In this document: piece by piece, positions 17,794 through 26,012 of the stretch
Layout of the letters: each line of letters opens with the position of its first letter
Numbering within the stretch: the first letter of the stretch is position 1
Assembly (NCBI GenBank): GCA_015057435.1
Contig: SVEJ01000002.1
Coordinates: 46,150 to 110,149, forward strand
Origin: Lachnospiraceae bacterium
GTDB lineage: Bacteria; Bacillota; Clostridia; Lachnospirales; Lachnospiraceae
Reading direction: 5' to 3'
DNA: 64,000 nt
Made by a program: the position numbers and the translations under genes
The notes under the pieces: model-generated
The model's input: the letters and a program-made list of their open reading frames with translations, nothing else
Told to the model about the DNA's origin: nothing
The model's database searches: none

Positions 17794-18135
17794 TTATATC
17801 TGAATGTTCACTCTTGGTTGTTTTTCATTGTTATAACCAACAAATGCCATACCATCATTTTCATCTAATTCTTCATCATCGTCACGATTTTTACGTTTGC
17901 GTTTGCGCGGATCTTGATATGTACCATTCCCTTTTTCTTTTGCATCATATCGATACTCTGCAAACTCATTCGGATCCTTTGCAATAACAGTTTGACTATT
18001 ATGCTGTACTTCTTTTGCAACCTCATTGGCAGCAAAGGAATTATTGTTGACCACTCTCTGATTTTCAAATTGTCTGGTATTACCGGCATTTTCCGACTGC
18101 GGTAACGTCATCTGCATATGAATTGGACTTATCAA
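17794..18135 (-). CDS. hypothetical hydrophilic protein in the motility cluster
   Basis: A 113-residue protein of unknown family. It is polar throughout, rich in Asn, Gln, Glu and Lys, with a strongly basic patch (PRKRKRKNRDDD, about residues 75-87) next to an acidic one and no membrane segment or signal peptide. A TTG at 18135 is the likely start because AGGAGG lies seven bases upstream; an ATG six codons later is the alternative. It lies between the FapA-family gene and the DUF6115 gene with short gaps, so it is co-transcribed with them. Possibly disordered and regulatory; nothing more can be said from sequence. Confidence 0.6.
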   Translation of the reverse strand: MISPIHMQMTLPQSENAGNTRQFENQRVVNNNSFAANEVAKEVQHNSQTVIAKDPNEFAEYRYDAKEKGNGTYQDPRKRKRKNRDDDEELDENDGMAFVGYNNEKQPRVNIQI

Positions 18136-18163
18136 AATAATTCCTCCTTCTTTCGACGCACAA

Positions 18164-19765
18164 TTAGATTGGCATACTTACAACATCTGCTCCTTCTGCA
18201 CGGAACTGACAACGACTTCTAATATCTTTCACATGGTAAATTCGATTAGAAATACAAATGCAGACTCCAGGGAAAACAGTGTGATTCACAACAATTTTAC
18301 CACCTGTATTTTCCTCGATTTCTTTCTTCAAAACCATATATTCTGCTGATTCTTTCTCTAATAGCTCGCCGATAGTTTTGAAAGCATCTCCGGATTGTTT
18401 TGCCATTACCATCTGATTCGGTAATAGTTTGAATCCTTCTGCCATCTTCTTTTTCATTGTCTCTAAAACCTGTTTATGTTGCAATAATTCATCCTGATGT
18501 TCTTTTATCAGTGTTGTTAATTCCTTATAGCGTTCCATCACCTCAGGTTCTACACCAACTTTTAGTGTAGTGGCTGTATTCATCTTATTTCCGAATACAC
18601 TCGCCTCAATTCTCTTACCGGCTGAAATAGTTCCTCCTATCAAGAAACCTTTTTTGCCGCTTACAATCACTTTATCTCCTGCATTCAAATCAGAATGCAA
18701 ACTTGAACCCGTATTAATAGTTCCGCCGGCTTTCATGGTGGCACTTTCAATAAACTTAGTAACGATATCATATTTTGCTTCAAGATATCCTTTACTCATG
18801 CCTTGTACACCACGTTTTAAAACGATATTACCACCGGAAATAAGCGTTGCACCTTCTACAACACCATTCACTTCAATATCACCTGTTGCTTTAATAGTAA
18901 AACCGGAACGTACATTTCCGGTAACAAAAACATTTCCGTTATAATGAATATCACCTGTTGACGTATCTACATCAGCCGGCACATTATATGTATTAGAAAC
19001 AAAAACCGTATCGCCTTCTAATTTTACATCTCCATCTACTTCTGAATATATTTTTGTCTTATCTTCAGACATACGTATATTTCTTCCATGTTTTAAAACA
19101 CCGCTCTTCACTTTTGCAGGTAACACAGGATTTCCAAATACATCAATTCCGGCAGTTCCCTGTTTTTCCGGAATTAACTCAGCCAATAAATCACCCGTTT
19201 TAACACTTGTAAAGAGATTCAATTCATGAAAGTCAACGCTTCCGTCTTCTAACAACTTCGGCTTTGATGTAGGAGATGTCTCAAACTTATACAAAATGTT
19301 TGCATCTATACCCTGGACAACTTGTGTTCCCTTTGCAATCGGAATATCTCGACAAAACTGCTGTCCCATCGTATATGCTTTAATCACTTTTGCAGAAACA
19401 CCATGCTTAATGTTCATACGTTCTAATTCATTATAAATATCCTTTTCTGTCATATATTTACCATTCATGGATGGCGGATAAAATCGCATAATTGCAAGCA
19501 TCTTATCATCTGTAACACGAATCTTTGCCATTTCATTCACTTCAGAAATAAGATGAGAGGTGACAAATAAATCCACCTCTTGCGTTGCCATTTCTATTTC
19601 TTTATTCAATTGTGGTAAATTATAATCATGAATGCCGCATTTTTCCAAATACTCAGCAAACTCTTGGATAACAATACCTTTACCACCATCTTTCGCAGGA
19701 TAAATGTGGGCATAAACACCATTTTCACGAATATCTAGTCTAAAAAATGCATTGGTATATTTCAT
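18164..19765 (-). CDS. FapA-family polymerising protein (DUF342)
   Basis: A 533-residue protein of the DUF342/FapA family. The N-terminal half (about 1-170) is the FapA N-terminal domain. The middle (about 170-400) is a run of beta-helix turns such as DIHYNGNVFVTGNVRSGFTI, KATGDIEVNGVVEGATLISG and GGTINTGSSLHSDLNAG. The C-terminus has a helical hairpin (about 420-490) and a short beta end. Family members are usually annotated as of unknown function; the right-handed beta helix is bactofilin-like and could polymerise. The gene sits directly after sigD, a common position in clostridial motility operons, which suggests a link with flagellar assembly or placement, but that is inference. GGAGG lies upstream of the ATG. 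Confidence 0.85.
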   Translation of the reverse strand: MKYTNAFFRLDIRENGVYAHIYPAKDGGKGIVIQEFAEYLEKCGIHDYNLPQLNKEIEMATQEVDLFVTSHLISEVNEMAKIRVTDDKMLAIMRFYPPSMNGKYMTEKDIYNELERMNIKHGVSAKVIKAYTMGQQFCRDIPIAKGTQVVQGIDANILYKFETSPTSKPKLLEDGSVDFHELNLFTSVKTGDLLAELIPEKQGTAGIDVFGNPVLPAKVKSGVLKHGRNIRMSEDKTKIYSEVDGDVKLEGDTVFVSNTYNVPADVDTSTGDIHYNGNVFVTGNVRSGFTIKATGDIEVNGVVEGATLISGGNIVLKRGVQGMSKGYLEAKYDIVTKFIESATMKAGGTINTGSSLHSDLNAGDKVIVSGKKGFLIGGTISAGKRIEASVFGNKMNTATTLKVGVEPEVMERYKELTTLIKEHQDELLQHKQVLETMKKKMAEGFKLLPNQMVMAKQSGDAFKTIGELLEKESAEYMVLKKEIEENTGGKIVVNHTVFPGVCICISNRIYHVKDIRSRCQFRAEGADVVSMPI

Positions 19766-19785
19766 ATTCCTTCCTCCTATTGTGT

Positions 19786-20550
19786 TTAACCCATTAACAA
19801 CTCGAAATATTTGCCTAGATGTTTCTTCATCTTCTCCAAAGCTTTGGAGTGTAATTGTGATATTCTAGACTCAGAAACCTCTAATACGCCGGCAACTTCC
19901 TTTAACGTTAAATCTTCATAATAATATAGTAAGACAACTTTCTTTTCTTTTTCGGTCAGTAATTCTAATGCCTCCATAAGCATCTTCTTCACTTCATCTT
20001 TATCCAGCGCCTGTTCCGGCTCCATGTATGTTGTATTCCGAAATTCTCTTACACCACCATCAGAACCTTGTTCCATAAACTCATCCAACGAAGCAATATT
20101 GGATACATTAGTTGAACCTTCCCAACTTCTATATTCATCCAAAGAAATACCTAATTCTTCCGCAATATCTTTGTCTTTTATATTCGCACCTTTTTCTTTT
20201 TCTAACTTTGCTATTGCCTGTTCAATCTGTTTTTGTTTCTGTCTGACAGATCGAGGAATCCAATCCATCTTACGAATCTGGTCCAAAATGGAACCACGAA
20301 TTCTCAAACTAGCATACGTTTCAAACTTAATCCCTTTTCCGTAATCAAACTTATCAATTGCATCAATTAAACCAAAAACACCATAACTAACAAGATCATC
20401 ATATTCAACAGTATACCCAAGATACATATTAAGACGACCTGCTACAAGCTTAACTAACGGAACATATTCAATAATAATCTGCTCTCTTAGTTTGTCTGTT
20501 CTATTTTTCGAATATTCATCCCATAATTTTTCTTTTTTTGCATCGTCCAT
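19786..20550 (-). CDS. sigD: flagellar RNA polymerase sigma factor SigD/FliA (sigma-28)
   Basis: Sigma factor for late flagellar and chemotaxis genes, held back by the anti-sigma factor FlgM until hook completion; flgM is not in this window. The 254-residue protein has region 2 with EYDDLVSYGVFGLIDAIDKF and the -10-recognising KFETYASLRIRGSILDQIRK, region 3 (SVRQKQKQIEQAI) and region 4 with EKKVVLLYYYEDLTLKEVA and a helix-turn-helix (VLEVSESRISQLHSKAL). WhiG/FliA/SigD proteins share the IRGSILDQIRKMDWIPRSVR pattern. The ATG at 20550 is preferred over an upstream GTG because GGGGTG lies seven bases before it. It lies at the distal end of the cluster, as in Bacillus subtilis, where distance from the promoter affects its level. 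Confidence 0.96.
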   Translation of the reverse strand: MDDAKKEKLWDEYSKNRTDKLREQIIIEYVPLVKLVAGRLNMYLGYTVEYDDLVSYGVFGLIDAIDKFDYGKGIKFETYASLRIRGSILDQIRKMDWIPRSVRQKQKQIEQAIAKLEKEKGANIKDKDIAEELGISLDEYRSWEGSTNVSNIASLDEFMEQGSDGGVREFRNTTYMEPEQALDKDEVKKMLMEALELLTEKEKKVVLLYYYEDLTLKEVAGVLEVSESRISQLHSKALEKMKKHLGKYFELLMG

Positions 20551-20605
20551 CTTACACACCCCATGTACATCACTTGTCACTTTATCTATTCATTCGCACA
20601 AAAAA

Positions 20606-20890
20606 CTAATCTACATCATCCTCATCAAACGAAAATGCAATCGGTTCTTCCTTCTCGTTATCATCAACTACTTCCTCATGTTCAGACTCTTTAACTTGGG
20701 TAGTATCATCATTTTCTAAACCTTGTTGTAATATCTCTACTACAATGGTACCTATAAAATAAAAAATAATAATAACAATTAAAACAATAAACAGCGACTG
20801 CGTGACAGGTCTTCCCATTTTCATATTCAACAATAATGTAATTAATCCGGCAACGAGTACAATAAATGCTCTCAAATACTGTAATTTCAT
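20606..20890 (-). CDS. small two-pass membrane protein between cheD and sigD
   Basis: A 94-residue protein of unknown family. Two hydrophobic segments are seen (about residues 5-22 and 29-52), followed by a strongly acidic C-terminal tail of about 35 residues with many Glu and Asp. GGAGAA precedes the ATG. It lies 32 bases after cheD and 55 before sigD in one direction, so it belongs to the operon. The hairpin-like membrane anchor with an acidic tail could tether or regulate a neighbour; no function is assigned. Confidence 0.6.
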   Translation of the reverse strand: MKLQYLRAFIVLVAGLITLLLNMKMGRPVTQSLFIVLIVIIIFYFIGTIVVEILQQGLENDDTTQVKESEHEEVVDDNEKEEPIAFSFDEDDVD

Positions 20891-20922
20891 ACATTCTCCT
20901 ATAATGTAACAAGTAAAGAGCC

Positions 20923-21408
20923 TTATATTATTTTATCTGCTTTACCTGCGCATCGAATTGTTAATTTCTTAGAATTATTGTCAAAAATAATTGTTCGTCC
21001 ATAATCTAACCCTGTATCCTCAGCAGCAATCGGAATCGAAAGCGCTGCCAACGTTTCTTTTACGGACTTGATATTTCTTTCACCAATACTTCCTAAATCA
21101 GAGGCTCCCGAAAAAACAAACATTGTCGCCCCTCCGGCAATCTTTGCTATCAACGAGCCTTTTTTAACACCTTTTTGTTCCAACATTTTTACCAAATCTT
21201 CAATTCCTGTATCTGCAAATTTGGCACGATTCGAATTGTTTTTGATTTCTTTGCTGGACGGTAACATGATGTGTACCATTCCGCACACATCATGTCCGAC
21301 AGAATACAAAACAATACCAATACAAGACCCAAGGCCTACTGTTGTTATCTTATCAGGTGTCTTACACAGCTTGAGGTCCGCGATACCTACTCTAATCATT
21401 TGTTCCAT
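20923..21408 (-). CDS. cheD: chemoreceptor glutamine deamidase CheD
   Basis: Deamidates receptor Gln residues to Glu and binds CheC, whose CheY-P phosphatase activity it raises. The 161-residue protein shows the papain-like catalytic Cys in VGLGSCIGIVLY, the catalytic His in CGMVHIMLPSS and the Thr in GGATMFVF. It follows cheC with a one-base gap, the usual pairing. Normal length for the family. Confidence 0.95.
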   Translation of the reverse strand: MEQMIRVGIADLKLCKTPDKITTVGLGSCIGIVLYSVGHDVCGMVHIMLPSSKEIKNNSNRAKFADTGIEDLVKMLEQKGVKKGSLIAKIAGGATMFVFSGASDLGSIGERNIKSVKETLAALSIPIAAEDTGLDYGRTIIFDNNSKKLTIRCAGKADKII

Positions 21409-21409
21409 T

Positions 21410-22021
21410 CTAACACCCGATTCCTAATGACTCAAATATCTTTTGATATGATATTTCATCCGTTACCAACATCATAAATCCATTGATTGGTCGTTCATTA
21501 TCCAAAAACTTAGAATCAATAACCAACGCCTTGTCACCAATTTGTCCCAACTGGCTAATCGGTAAACTTAACACAGAGCCTGCCATATCAACACAAATCG
21601 CAGGTGGTTCTGTTCGAAATTGTATATTCGTAAGTGTTCCTATTGAGTTAATATAAGAACTCATTAAAATATTACCAATTTCTTTCAAAGCAGATTTATC
21701 CATATGGTCAAAACCTTCAAAATCATCACCATACGTTTTCGAAAGCATTGTGCCTGCAAGATTCTTTGCCTCTTCAAGTTCTAAGATAAATAACATCATG
21801 CCACTCACTTCACCGGAAAAACGCGTAAGTACAGTTGCAACAATCGTATCAGCACCACCAATCATATCTGCTATCCCATCAAAGTCTAACACCTTTACAA
21901 TCGGTGATTCCATACGAAGATTAGAATTCAACATAACTGATAATGCCGTTGTCGCATTACCTGCACCAATATTTCCCAATTCACGCAGCACATCTAATTT
22001 CATACTTGTAAGTTCATCCAT
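21410..22021 (-). CDS. cheC: CheY-P phosphatase CheC
   Basis: Removes phosphate from CheY-P and, with CheD, takes part in adaptation. The 203-residue chain holds two active-site helices: LDVLRELGNIGAGNATTAL near the N-terminus and SALKEIGNILMSSYINSI in the middle. Each carries the Glu and Asn used for dephosphorylation, so both sites look intact. The start is the ATG at 22021 with AGGTGA just upstream, not the GTG within that site. It lies in the cheA-cheW-cheC-cheD block typical of Firmicutes. Confidence 0.94.
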   Translation of the reverse strand: MDELTSMKLDVLRELGNIGAGNATTALSVMLNSNLRMESPIVKVLDFDGIADMIGGADTIVATVLTRFSGEVSGMMLFILELEEAKNLAGTMLSKTYGDDFEGFDHMDKSALKEIGNILMSSYINSIGTLTNIQFRTEPPAICVDMAGSVLSLPISQLGQIGDKALVIDSKFLDNERPINGFMMLVTDEISYQKIFESLGIGC

Positions 22022-22030
22022 AATTATCAC

Positions 22031-22477
22031 CTACACATCCAATTCTTGAATTATTCCCTGAATATTCAATAAGGAAATCAATGTATCGTTGTATTTGCCG
22101 ACACCAATCAAATTCATCCCTTGTTCATCATAATCAACTTTTTCAATTGCATTTTCTTCTAATGTAACAACTTCACGAACCTCATCAACCAATACACCAA
22201 TCTTTGCATTATTCTCAGGTTTAACAATAATAATTCTGGTGGAATTAGTATGAGACTTCGGCTCCAAATCAAATCTATTTCTAAGATTCATAACAGGAAT
22301 AATTTCACCGCGAAGATTAATTACACCTTCGAAAAAATATTGTGCTTTTGGCACTCTCGTAATCTGCTGAAGACGAACAATATTATCAATAAATGAAATA
22401 TCTATTCCATATTGCTCGTTATCTAATTTTACAACAATATATTGCTTTGCACCGCTTACAACTGTATTTTCATCCAT
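22031..22477 (-). CDS. cheW: chemotaxis coupling protein CheW
   Basis: Adaptor that links receptors to the kinase CheA. At 148 residues it is a single CheW SH3-like double barrel, with VVKLDNEQYGIDISFIDNI, RVPKAQYFFEGVINLRGEI (the conserved NLRGxxxP loop) and IGVLVDEVREVVTLEE. AGGAGGTG lies six bases before the ATG at 22477. It immediately follows cheA in the operon. Confidence 0.96.
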   Translation of the reverse strand: MDENTVVSGAKQYIVVKLDNEQYGIDISFIDNIVRLQQITRVPKAQYFFEGVINLRGEIIPVMNLRNRFDLEPKSHTNSTRIIIVKPENNAKIGVLVDEVREVVTLEENAIEKVDYDEQGMNLIGVGKYNDTLISLLNIQGIIQELDV

Positions 22478-22489
22478 GTCTGACACCTC

Positions 22490-24553
22490 CTAAACCAAAG
22501 AATTCGAATCAATAATCAATGCAACTTCACCATCACCAAGAATTGTTGCACCACTAATCATCTTATGAATATTGATATACTTTCCTAATGGTTTAATAAC
22601 GATTTCTTGTTGTCCTAAAAGATTATCAATCACAAGACCTGTCTGCTTATCACCCTTCTTTACTATTACAACAACAAGGTTTTCCGGTTCTTCATCGCGT
22701 GGTGGACAATCAAGCATCTCATCCAAACGAACTAACGGAATGACGGTTCCTCGTAAATTAATCACTTCTTTTTGCTGTACATACTTGATATCACTTACTA
22801 AAATATCTTCAATTGTCACAATTGAATTCAATGGAATAGCATATTTTTCATCACGAACTTCGACCATGAGTGCTTGAATAATAGCAAGAGTAAGTGGTAA
22901 ACGAATTGTAAACTTAGTACCTTCTCCTAATTTTGTAGAAACTTCTACATCTCCACCTAAACCTTCAATCTTATTCTTAACAACATCTAAGCCTACGCCT
23001 CGTCCGGATACATCCGATATCTTTTCTGCAGTAGAAAATGCCGGTCTAAACAGTAACTCAACAGCCTCTTTTTCTGACATCATCTCCGCCTGTTCTTCTG
23101 TAATATGACCTTTTTCTATAGCCGATGCTTTTACTTTTTCAACATCAACACCTTTTCCGTCATCTTCAACCTCAATTGTAACATTGTTACCATCTTGATA
23201 TGCATTAAGCCAAATTGTACCCACTTGCGGTTTACCAAGCTTCAAACGATCAATTGTTGATTCCAATCCATGATCTGCAGAATTACGTAACATATGCATC
23301 AATGGATCACCAATTTCATCAATAACCGTTCTGTCAAGTTCTGTTTCTTCACCTGTCATAATCAATTCCATTTCCTTGCCTAATTTCTTAGACAAATCAC
23401 GAATCATTCTAGGGAATCGATTAACTACACTTTCAATCGGAACCATACGAACCTTCATTACAGACTCATGTAAGTTCGTTGTAACACGTTCAAGGTACTC
23501 AATCTGTTCATTAAAGCTTTGCATAGACGTTTTACTATCTTCCTGATTGCTGACAGATACCAATCCGTTCTTTGCGATAATAAGCTCACTAACCAGATTC
23601 ATTAATACATCCAATTTCTCGATATCTACACGTACAGAACGATTAGCGACCGGTTTACCACCACTCTTAGTCGGTGCTGCCGCTTTCTTCTTTGAATCCT
23701 CTTTTTTGTCAGATGGTTTTTCTTTCTCTTCCTGAACAGAACTTACAACTTCTGCATCACTCGGAACAACAAACTCTTCAATTATAACTTCTTTAATTTC
23801 CGAAACATTTGCAATAACTTTTTTTACTGCCTCTAATGATTTTGAAGAAATCACAATCATTGAAAAATCAAAATCAAACTTCTCATCCTCAATATCTTGA
23901 ACAATCGGAGCACATTTGATAATTTCTCCAACTTCCTCTAATCCTTTGAAAACCAAGAATGCACGAGCTGCTTTCAACATACAATTCTCATCAATATATA
24001 CAGTCACACCATATACATTCATATTCTTAGCTTTTGCTTCCGTAATTGCATTCTTTTCAAAATCTGCAATCGTAATCTGAGTAAACTTACGCTTATCAGC
24101 ACTTGATACAGTATCTGTCTTTGGTGCAACCGGTGTTTCGACCACATCACTCACCGAACTCGAACTACTTTCAGCTTCCAAACATGCATTCAATGCTTCA
24201 ATTACATCTTCATTATCATTCTCACCTTCATCCGAAGTAGAAACAATACAACTAAGATACTCTTCAACAGCATCCAAACACTTAAATACAACATCAACCA
24301 AATCCGGTGTTACACTCATCTTTCCGTTACGAACTTCCGAAAAGACATTCTCCATGTCGTGTGTTAAACGTTGCATTCTTTTAAAGCCCATCGTTCCTGC
24401 CATACCTTTAAGCGAATGTGCTGCTCTAAAAATCTCGTTCACTGTGTCGATATTGTCCGGCTCAGCCTCTAATATCAACACCTGATCATTCAATGTCTGT
24501 AAATGTTCCTTTGTTTCATCAATAAAAATCTCGAGATATTGACTTAAGTCCAT
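22490..24553 (-). CDS. cheA: chemotaxis histidine kinase CheA
   Basis: Receptor-controlled kinase that phosphorylates CheY. Domains in order: P1 Hpt (residues 1-105, phospho-accepting His46 in AAHSLKGMAGTMGF); P2 docking domain (about 155-250) flanked by a Lys/Glu-rich linker; P3 dimerisation helices (about 305-370); P4 ATPase (about 375-545) with NSADHG, EVEDDGKGVD and SGRGVGLDVVKNKI; P5 CheW-like regulatory domain (about 550-685) with VINLRGTVIPLVRLDEM. The 687 residues are normal for a Firmicutes CheA. It lies between cheB and cheW. Confidence 0.97.
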   Translation of the reverse strand: MDLSQYLEIFIDETKEHLQTLNDQVLILEAEPDNIDTVNEIFRAAHSLKGMAGTMGFKRMQRLTHDMENVFSEVRNGKMSVTPDLVDVVFKCLDAVEEYLSCIVSTSDEGENDNEDVIEALNACLEAESSSSSVSDVVETPVAPKTDTVSSADKRKFTQITIADFEKNAITEAKAKNMNVYGVTVYIDENCMLKAARAFLVFKGLEEVGEIIKCAPIVQDIEDEKFDFDFSMIVISSKSLEAVKKVIANVSEIKEVIIEEFVVPSDAEVVSSVQEEKEKPSDKKEDSKKKAAAPTKSGGKPVANRSVRVDIEKLDVLMNLVSELIIAKNGLVSVSNQEDSKTSMQSFNEQIEYLERVTTNLHESVMKVRMVPIESVVNRFPRMIRDLSKKLGKEMELIMTGEETELDRTVIDEIGDPLMHMLRNSADHGLESTIDRLKLGKPQVGTIWLNAYQDGNNVTIEVEDDGKGVDVEKVKASAIEKGHITEEQAEMMSEKEAVELLFRPAFSTAEKISDVSGRGVGLDVVKNKIEGLGGDVEVSTKLGEGTKFTIRLPLTLAIIQALMVEVRDEKYAIPLNSIVTIEDILVSDIKYVQQKEVINLRGTVIPLVRLDEMLDCPPRDEEPENLVVVIVKKGDKQTGLVIDNLLGQQEIVIKPLGKYINIHKMISGATILGDGEVALIIDSNSLV

Positions 24554-24554
24554 C

Positions 24555-25151
24555 TTAAAACACCCCCACTTTTCTTGTTATTTCTGCTCCAATTTTTTCT
24601 AATGGTAAAATGACATCTGCCATGTCATGATCTACAATTGCTTTTGGCATACCATACACAACACATGTATCTTTATGCTGCGCAATTGTATATGTTTTTT
24701 GTTGTTCATTAAGGGTTGCTATTCCTTCACACCCATCACAGCCCATTCCTGTCAAAACTACATTCACAATATGAGGAATGCGTAACTGCAAAATACTTGA
24801 ATATGTAACATCTGCACAGGGTCGTAACCCATTGACTGGTTCCGAACAATCTTCACGAATTACAATTTTTCCGTCCTGATTGTTCATTAATAGTAGATGT
24901 GTGCCACCTTTCGTAAGGTATACATGCCCTTTTTCTAAGACTTCATTATGAACAGCTTCCGTTACAAGAATATCTGACACATGATTTAAACGCTCAGCTA
25001 AAGTAGACGTAAACCCCTTCGGCATATGCTGCACAATAATCACAGGTGCATCCAAACGCTTAGACAATCCGGGAATTACCTTATGTAATGCCTTCGGTCC
25101 ACCTGTAGAGCTAGCTATTATAACAAGTTTATTAATATTATCTGCAGACAT
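24555..25151 (-). CDS. cheB: CheB-type methylesterase domain without a receiver domain
   Basis: Receptor methylesterase/glutamine deamidase. The 198-residue protein is only the catalytic domain, with the triad Ser15 (IASSTGGPKAL), His42 (VQHMPKG) and Asp139 (TGMGCDG) all present. Canonical CheB has about 150 more residues at the N-terminus forming a receiver domain that inhibits the enzyme until phosphorylated. Here the ATG (GGGGTGAG upstream) lies right at the catalytic domain. The 130 bases upstream hold a terminator and a possible promoter, with no receiver remnant. Activity may therefore be constitutive or controlled by a partner. It precedes cheA with a one-base gap. Confidence 0.9.
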   Translation of the reverse strand: MSADNINKLVIIASSTGGPKALHKVIPGLSKRLDAPVIIVQHMPKGFTSTLAERLNHVSDILVTEAVHNEVLEKGHVYLTKGGTHLLLMNNQDGKIVIREDCSEPVNGLRPCADVTYSSILQLRIPHIVNVVLTGMGCDGCEGIATLNEQQKTYTIAQHKDTCVVYGMPKAIVDHDMADVILPLEKIGAEITRKVGVF

Positions 25152-25181
25152 AGACTCACCCCGTATTTTTCTAATAATGAT

Positions 25182-25187
25182 ATTATA
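25182..25187 (-). promoter_or_regulatory. possible -10 element upstream of cheB
   Basis: A perfect TATAAT lies 30 bases before the cheB ATG and just after the internal terminator at 25231-25274. No good -35 is seen at 16-18 bases. A promoter here would explain how the che genes and sigD are expressed past that terminator. Confidence 0.35.
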
Positions 25188-25230
25188 TCAAACGATACTC
25201 TGCACATAAGTGTATATTAATGTTTTATGT

Positions 25231-25274
25231 AAAAAATATCATATTATGTCTACTTTTCTGACATAATATGATAT
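25231..25274 (-). terminator. terminator inside the flagellar/chemotaxis cluster
   Basis: A perfect 15-base-pair A/T-rich stem (arms 25236-25250 and 25260-25274) with a nine-base loop, followed by six T on the minus strand. It lies eight bases after the PilZ gene stop and splits the flagellar part from the che part of the cluster. Confidence 0.75.
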
Positions 25275-25281
25275 CTATTTG

Positions 25282-26007
25282 CTAGTTATTAATCTGGGAT
25301 CTACGTTTCCTTTGTTCACTAAAAATGTGATGAATAATCTTTTCTCTCATTCCGTTATCCATTTTCCAAAACATGACACGCTGATCATATATTGTAGTAT
25401 TGTTCACATTCCTTTCGGAACGCAACATTTCTGCATAAGCATGCACAATTTCGACCTCATCATTGTGTTCTATATCGAACTGAACTTCAAGAAAAACTCC
25501 TTTTTCTTCTTTGTAGGCTGATACAAAACGAATACCACCGCCACTCAAATCAATCATAATCGCTTCTTTCCATTGAAGAGTACTTTCATCCGGAAAGAAA
25601 GCATTTCCGGCTTGTATCATTTCTAACTCTTCACCTTCAATAATGCGATATCGAATCGGCTTACGACTTTCCAATCTAAAAAACTGTCTACGTTGCACTT
25701 TATCAAGCGGAGAAATCAGTTCCAATTCCATCAAAAAGAATCCACCCTTTTTATATCGCCCTGTGACTTTCACTTTACAATTATGCAAGCCAGAATTGGC
25801 ATAAAAGGTCGCATCAAAAGAATCGCCTACAGAAAGAGGAACAATCGTACCGCCCTTCATCGGCATTGCAGCATATATTCTGTTATTCGGTGCCTCATCA
25901 AGAACCTGACTAATATACGTGGTCGACTTTTTATCCGGATCAACCGAAAGTCTTGATTCGATTTTTTCAAGTTCTATCTTATCCCCAATCGAAATTCTAC
26001 TATCCAT
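25282..26007 (-). CDS. PilZ-domain c-di-GMP receptor, YcgR-like flagellar brake
   Basis: A 241-residue protein with an N-terminal YcgR-type beta domain (about 1-100) and a C-terminal PilZ domain (about 104-220). The c-di-GMP site is visible as RRQFFR (Arg107 and Arg111 of the RxxxR motif) and DLSGGG (Asp153, Ser155, Gly158). YcgR-type proteins bind c-di-GMP and act on the flagellar stator or rotor; the Bacillus orthologue is encoded elsewhere. Here the gene lies six bases after flhG, which supports a motility role. No membrane segment is seen. Confidence 0.88.
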   Translation of the reverse strand: MDSRISIGDKIELEKIESRLSVDPDKKSTTYISQVLDEAPNNRIYAAMPMKGGTIVPLSVGDSFDATFYANSGLHNCKVKVTGRYKKGGFFLMELELISPLDKVQRRQFFRLESRKPIRYRIIEGEELEMIQAGNAFFPDESTLQWKEAIMIDLSGGGIRFVSAYKEEKGVFLEVQFDIEHNDEVEIVHAYAEMLRSERNVNNTTIYDQRVMFWKMDNGMREKIIHHIFSEQRKRRSQINN

Positions 26008-26012
26008 ATACC

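Noticed and set aside
21750..22049. Plus-strand frame opposite cheC, and similar plus-strand frames across the cluster
   Set aside because: All lie antisense to conserved genes and lack ribosome sites.
25152..25230. SigD-type promoter before cheB
   Set aside because: A GATAT-like -10 exists but no TAAA lies at the required 15-base distance; a SigA-type -10 is the better reading.
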